Assembly: GCA_020025095.1 (NCBI GenBank)
Contig: JAHHSS010000064.1
Coordinates: forward strand, 1 to 9,157
Reading direction: 5' to 3'
Length of the DNA: 9,157 nucleotides
Source: Peptostreptococcus sp.
GTDB lineage: Bacteria > Bacillota > Clostridia > Peptostreptococcales > Peptostreptococcaceae
Part shown: piece after piece, positions 6,234 through 9,157 of the stretch
How positions within the stretch are numbered: position 1 is the stretch's first letter
How the letters are laid out: each line of letters opens with the position of its first letter
Notes under the pieces: model-generated
What the model was told of the DNA's origin: nothing
What the model saw: only the letters and a program-made list of their open reading frames with translations
The model's database searches: none
Program-made: the position numbers and the translations under genes

Positions 6234-8260
6234 ATAATATCCCCCTTATCCATATTTTTTTTCAATTTCTTGCTTAAATCAATTTCGTATAAAAGCTTTT
6301 TCCCAACATTTATATAGACATAAGTAGCTGCGGCAATACTCATAATTATTGCTATAATTCCAAAAAATATTATTTTCAAATTTTCCTGCGCTCTAGCATT
6401 TTCCGCATTTCTATTATCAGGAGCTTTTTCATTAAGTTCATCATTTTCTTCTAAACTATTATTAAAATCTTTATTATCATTTGTAAGAGTTGTTATTGGA
6501 GATTTTGCATTAGAATCAGCTTTTGTATTGGATTCTCCTTTTTCTTTACCCCTACTTTTAGAACTTGAGTTTTTTGAGTTTCCTTTTCTTGTTTTATCCA
6601 TTTTTTTAGATGAGGAGCTGTTTTTGCCTCTGCTTGACTGAGTATTATTTTTCTTTGTTTTAGATGTTGGAGCACCAGCAATATTTCCTGAAGAATTATT
6701 TTCGCTATAAATAATAGCAATCTTACCCAGTCTTTGAAGCTCAAAACTTACATCATTGCCTTTAATACTCACTGGTATTTCGCTTAAATCGTCAATATAC
6801 CTAGCTCTTATTGGAGTTGCAGCTAATTTATCTTTTTTAATTGTGATAGTTATAGGCTTTTGATTTTTTTGAACCTTGCCAAAATCATCCTCTGCCACAA
6901 AACTATATATATCAAATTTAGTATTTCGTCCTAACTTTTTTACTGTATCTAGGTATTCTTTACCACCGAAAATTTTATCCGACTTAAATCTTACATTTCG
7001 AGTGAAAGTTCCTTTAGGAGCTCTATATCTAATTCCATCGTTTGTTCTATCGATGCTGTCATTTGGGTTGAATATCTTTTTGGGAGTTCCTTTTTTCTTT
7101 ATTTCATAAAGTTCAGCCTTACTTTCATCAATTTGTTTTAGACTAGACCAGTCTATATTCAAACGAGCTCCTATAGGAACTTCACCCATTGGCTTAACTT
7201 TAGGGTCAACTTTCACATAAATCATTGGATCTTTTCTGCTTATTTCAAATTCAAATACCCTAGGTCTTTTTTCGCTTTCTCCAGGTATCTCTAAATCATA
7301 AGCATAAGGCTTAGCAAAATGATAATATTCTTTATCATCTCTTACCTGAAATGATACTAAAGATGCAGTTATATTTTGAACTGTCATCTTGTTGCTAGCT
7401 ATTATCATATAATATTTGCCATTTTTTGATAATATATTAGCCTTGTTTACCATAGAAGCATTCCCCATTGAAGGTTTATTCTCCCTTTCATGGTAAAGAC
7501 TTACTTGAAGCTCATAAAATCCATCTTTCAAATTAAGTTTTTCGCCTTTTTCTAATTCTGGTAACTTTCTATTATCTTTATATGAATTATCTTCGCCAAT
7601 ATCTAAAATTTCATTTTTGTTTTCTTCAGGACTTGTAGTAGCTACAGCCTCATTAGAATCATCTAAACTATTAAAATCATTCTTCTGTATTCTAGCTTTT
7701 TCAAAATCCTTTGGCCAATCTATTTTTAATCGAGCCTCCTGCTCCCCTGAACCAAGTTCTGCCATAACAGGAACATAAACTTTTACAGAGATTATGCTCT
7801 CATCTGTTGTAAGATTAAACTCCATATCTTTAGGATACTTTACACCTTTACATTTTTCATCTTTTCCATTTGTAGGATCATTGTAAACATCATAATTATC
7901 ATATCTTGAAAGAATCTTAAGTTCTCGGTCTTTCACTTGTAGATTTGATAAATATCCCGTAAAGCCCATAAATTGAAGAGGTAAAAACCTTACTTTCATC
8001 TTTACTTTTCCATTTGATACCTCTACTATTGCATACTTTTTAAGAGCGTTATTTCCCATTGATTCTTCATCATCATATTTTTTCATTAAAACAATAGGTA
8101 CCTTATAGTAGCCATCTTTTATATTTCCTTCTGCATTACTATATTCTAAAGCGCTCGAAATAGATACAAGCATAATCATCAAAAAAACCATCACTTTGTA
8201 AAGAAGATTATTTTTTTTCTTTTTTATTTTATCTCTTTTATATAAATATCCTTTTTGCAC
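6230..8260 (-). CDS. Large membrane-anchored surface protein with two NEAT domains (Shr-like)
   Basis: This 676-residue protein is the likely outermost heme or hemoprotein receptor. It has a basic N-terminus and signal segment (about 21-43), NEAT 1 (about 48-184) and NEAT 2 (about 245-372). A third, probably beta-rich region follows (about 383-520), then a Ser/Lys/Asn-rich linker (about 522-625), a transmembrane helix (628-650) and a basic cytoplasmic tail. Both NEAT domains open with an aromatic-rich strand (GYYKVPI, GFYELQV), carry SMGN (67-70, 264-267) and end ARLKIDW or ARLNIDW. Position before shp and the two-NEAT, membrane-tail design recall streptococcal Shr, but it is much shorter and has no visible leucine-rich repeats. 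The start is GTG (8260-8258), preceded by AGGGGGAAG 8-9 bases away; the next ATG (codon 24) lies inside the signal and lacks a ribosome site. Heme or hemoglobin binding is inferred from domains. Confidence 0.9.
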   Translation of the reverse strand: MQKGYLYKRDKIKKKKNNLLYKVMVFLMIMLVSISSALEYSNAEGNIKDGYYKVPIVLMKKYDDEESMGNNALKKYAIVEVSNGKVKMKVRFLPLQFMGFTGYLSNLQVKDRELKILSRYDNYDVYNDPTNGKDEKCKGVKYPKDMEFNLTTDESIISVKVYVPVMAELGSGEQEARLKIDWPKDFEKARIQKNDFNSLDDSNEAVATTSPEENKNEILDIGEDNSYKDNRKLPELEKGEKLNLKDGFYELQVSLYHERENKPSMGNASMVNKANILSKNGKYYMIIASNKMTVQNITASLVSFQVRDDKEYYHFAKPYAYDLEIPGESEKRPRVFEFEISRKDPMIYVKVDPKVKPMGEVPIGARLNIDWSSLKQIDESKAELYEIKKKGTPKKIFNPNDSIDRTNDGIRYRAPKGTFTRNVRFKSDKIFGGKEYLDTVKKLGRNTKFDIYSFVAEDDFGKVQKNQKPITITIKKDKLAATPIRARYIDDLSEIPVSIKGNDVSFELQRLGKIAIIYSENNSSGNIAGAPTSKTKKNNTQSSRGKNSSSSKKMDKTRKGNSKNSSSKSRGKEKGESNTKADSNAKSPITTLTNDNKDFNNSLEENDELNEKAPDNRNAENARAQENLKIIFFGIIAIIMSIAAATYVYINVGKKLLYEIDLSKKLKKNMDKGDII

Positions 8261-8290
8261 GACAATCTTCCCCCTAATAAAACTAAATAT

Positions 8291-8320
8291 ATAATATCAG
8301 AAACTAATATTCATTTTCAA
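8291..8320 (-). promoter_or_regulatory. Predicted promoter of the heme-uptake operon
   Basis: On the minus strand TTGAAA (8320-8315, five of six to the sigma-A -35) is followed after 18 bases by TATTAT (8296-8291, five of six to the -10). Transcription would begin near 8284, leaving a leader of about 24 bases that contains the AGGGGGAAG ribosome site of the two-NEAT gene. Chance matches are common in such AT-rich DNA, but spacing and position are good. Confidence 0.6.
8305..8319 (-). promoter_or_regulatory. Fur-box-like sequence over the operon promoter -35
   Basis: TGAAAATGAATATTA on the minus strand matches 11 of the 14 specified bases of the 7-1-7 Fur box (TGATAAT-N-ATTATCA). It covers the -35 hexamer of the predicted promoter, where a repressor would block RNA polymerase. 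The background is very AT-rich, so this is suggestive only. Confidence 0.4.
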
Positions 8321-8366
8321 TTAAATTTTATTAGATATTCTTTAAATTTTTTTGGATAATTATAAA

Positions 8367-8381
8367 ATATAATTATTATCA
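8367..8381 (-). promoter_or_regulatory. Second Fur-box-like sequence, upstream of the promoter
   Basis: TGATAATAATTATAT on the minus strand matches 12 of 14 specified bases of the 7-1-7 Fur box; the TGATAAT half is perfect. It sits just downstream of the regulator stop codon and about 50 bp upstream of the promoter -35. It lies within a larger imperfect inverted repeat (8354-8382) of GATAATTATA and TATAATTATTATC, as overlapping Fur sites often do. Confidence 0.45.
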
Positions 8382-8391
8382 CAAACTTATG

Positions 8392-9090
8392 TTATTTAGG
8401 AGGATGACAACTTAATTCATGATTTTTTCTAAATTTACCAGGGCTCATACCTGTTTTATTTGTGAATACAGTTGAAAAATATGAAGGTGAACTAAAACCA
8501 CAAGAATCGCTTATTCGGTCTATATTTTCATTTGTTTGAAGTAAAAGTATTTTTGCATGATGTATCCTATGCTCTGATAAGTAAGAACTAAAGCTCTGCC
8601 CCATACTTTGCTTAAATAATTGTGATAAATAAGTACTGTTAACATGCATTTTTTTTGCTATATTTTTTATTAATATCGGCTCACTAATGTGCTCCTCAAT
8701 ATATTCTAAAACCTCTTGTATAATTGGATTTTTACTTAATATCTTCATGTCCAATAACTCAGAATAATAAGATTTTATAATATTTTCAGCTACTTTATTT
8801 ACATTTTCTGGTGTCAGCTTAGTATGCATAATTAATGTGTTTGAATAACAGCAATCTGTCAACTGCAAATCATATGTAAATAATAAATAATAATATATAC
8901 TGTAATTTAAATTATTTAATGCTAACCTATATGCCAAAATCATATCTATACCATTTAAGCCCTTTAATTTAGATGATTTATCAATAAATTCATCACATGC
9001 CTCTTTAACTTTTCCATTGCAAATTGATTCACACAACATTTTATAGTTGAGTTGTATATTATATTTATTTAAATTACTTAATTCTGTCAT
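8392..9090 (-). CDS. AraC/XylS-family transcriptional regulator
   Basis: This 232-residue cytoplasmic regulator has an AraC-type DNA-binding domain in its C-terminal half (about 122-224). The first helix-turn-helix is near IKNIAKKMHVNSTYLSQLF (141-159). The second is near NIDRISDSCGFSSPSYFSTVF (189-209), followed by the family ending NKTGMSPGKFRK (211-222). The N-terminal 120 residues look helical, rich in Leu/Tyr/Asn, and I recognise no cupin or response-regulator receiver domain. That part is cysteine-rich: Cys20, Cys24, Cys32 and vicinal Cys80-Cys81. The chosen ATG (9090-9088) has GGAG 8 bases upstream; an in-frame TTG at 9108 has no ribosome site. It lies 131 bp upstream of the heme operon in the same direction, so it is a candidate local activator. 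The signal it senses is unknown; iron, heme or redox are guesses from context. Confidence 0.9.
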   Translation of the reverse strand: MTELSNLNKYNIQLNYKMLCESICNGKVKEACDEFIDKSSKLKGLNGIDMILAYRLALNNLNYSIYYYLLFTYDLQLTDCCYSNTLIMHTKLTPENVNKVAENIIKSYYSELLDMKILSKNPIIQEVLEYIEEHISEPILIKNIAKKMHVNSTYLSQLFKQSMGQSFSSYLSEHRIHHAKILLLQTNENIDRISDSCGFSSPSYFSTVFTNKTGMSPGKFRKNHELSCHPPK

Positions 9091-9098
9091 ATACACCA

Positions 9099-9102
9099 CT
9101 CC
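9099..9102 (-). promoter_or_regulatory. Ribosome binding site that decides the regulator start
   Basis: GGAG on the minus strand lies 8 bases before the ATG at 9090. The longer TTG-initiated form from 9108 would place this GGAG inside the coding region and has only A/T-rich sequence upstream, so the ATG is preferred. Confidence 0.65.
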
Positions 9103-9157
9103 ATTCAATTTATTTAATTTTATAATCAGACATAATTAATCTAATCTTAAATCTAAA
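9103..9157 (-). promoter_or_regulatory. Upstream region of the regulator, cut by the window edge
   Basis: This AT-rich stretch probably contains the regulator promoter. TATAAA (9121-9116) is a possible -10, but no good -35 is seen 16-18 bases upstream. Three AGATT motifs on the minus strand (9154-9150, 9147-9143, 9142-9138) could be an operator or chance. The start of the region is outside the window. Confidence 0.25.

Noticed and set aside
6493..6744. Minus-strand open frame of 83 codons in another phase
   Set aside because: It lies in the low-complexity linker of the two-NEAT gene, where A-rich DNA leaves alternative frames open by chance.
5196..8260. Sortase (LPXTG-type) anchoring of the two membrane-tailed surface proteins
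   Set aside because: No LPXTG or NPQTN-like motif precedes either C-terminal helix, and the cytoplasmic tails are long and charged, as in Shr and Shp.
8354..8382. Possible terminator for the regulator gene
   Set aside because: The imperfect inverted repeat is almost pure A/T with no GC-rich stem followed by a T run. It fits an overlapping Fur-type operator better than a terminator.
9091..9108. Regulator start at TTG 9108
   Set aside because: There is no Shine-Dalgarno before it, while GGAG is ideally placed for the ATG at 9090.

Overview
The window is AT-rich (roughly 30% GC by eye), and every convincing gene lies on the minus strand, so the biology reads from high to low coordinates. Long runs of A/T, purine-rich AGGAGG-type ribosome binding sites, NEAT heme-binding domains and three tandem cell-wall-binding type 2 (CWB2) repeats point to a low-GC Firmicute. 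CWB2 anchoring is typical of Clostridia such as Peptostreptococcaceae. The species cannot be fixed from this sequence.

Layout in transcription order: an AraC-family regulator (9090-8392); a 131-bp AT-rich gap with a good promoter and two Fur-box-like sequences; a large two-NEAT membrane-anchored surface protein (8260-6230); a Shp-type heme-binding membrane protein (6233-5196); an HtsA/SiaA/IsdE-type heme-binding lipoprotein (5162-4263); a FecCD-type permease (4270-3203); an ABC ATPase (3213-2449); a secreted NEAT protein ending in three CWB2 repeats (2417-903); and the 5' part of a secreted protein with long internal repeats (871-1), cut by the window edge. Spacings are 4-bp, 8-bp and 11-bp overlaps or gaps of 31-33 bp. 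No terminator-like hairpin lies between the genes, so 8260 to 1 looks like one operon.

Together the genes form a complete heme acquisition route. Wall- and membrane-attached NEAT proteins would take heme from the surroundings. Shp would relay it to the HtsA-like lipoprotein, and the permease and ATPase would import it. The core order (two-NEAT protein, Shp, binding protein, permease, ATPase) is the order of the Streptococcus pyogenes shr-shp-siaABC (htsABC) operon. The differences here are a shorter first protein, an appended CWB2-anchored NEAT protein, an unrecognised repeat protein and an upstream AraC-type regulator. The axial heme ligands known for Shp (Met/Met) and HtsA/IsdE (Met/His) are conserved at the aligned positions. 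No heme oxygenase, sortase, LPXTG signal, RNA gene, CRISPR array or mobile element was seen. Once the partial gene at 1-871 is counted, no stretch longer than 300 bases is without a gene.
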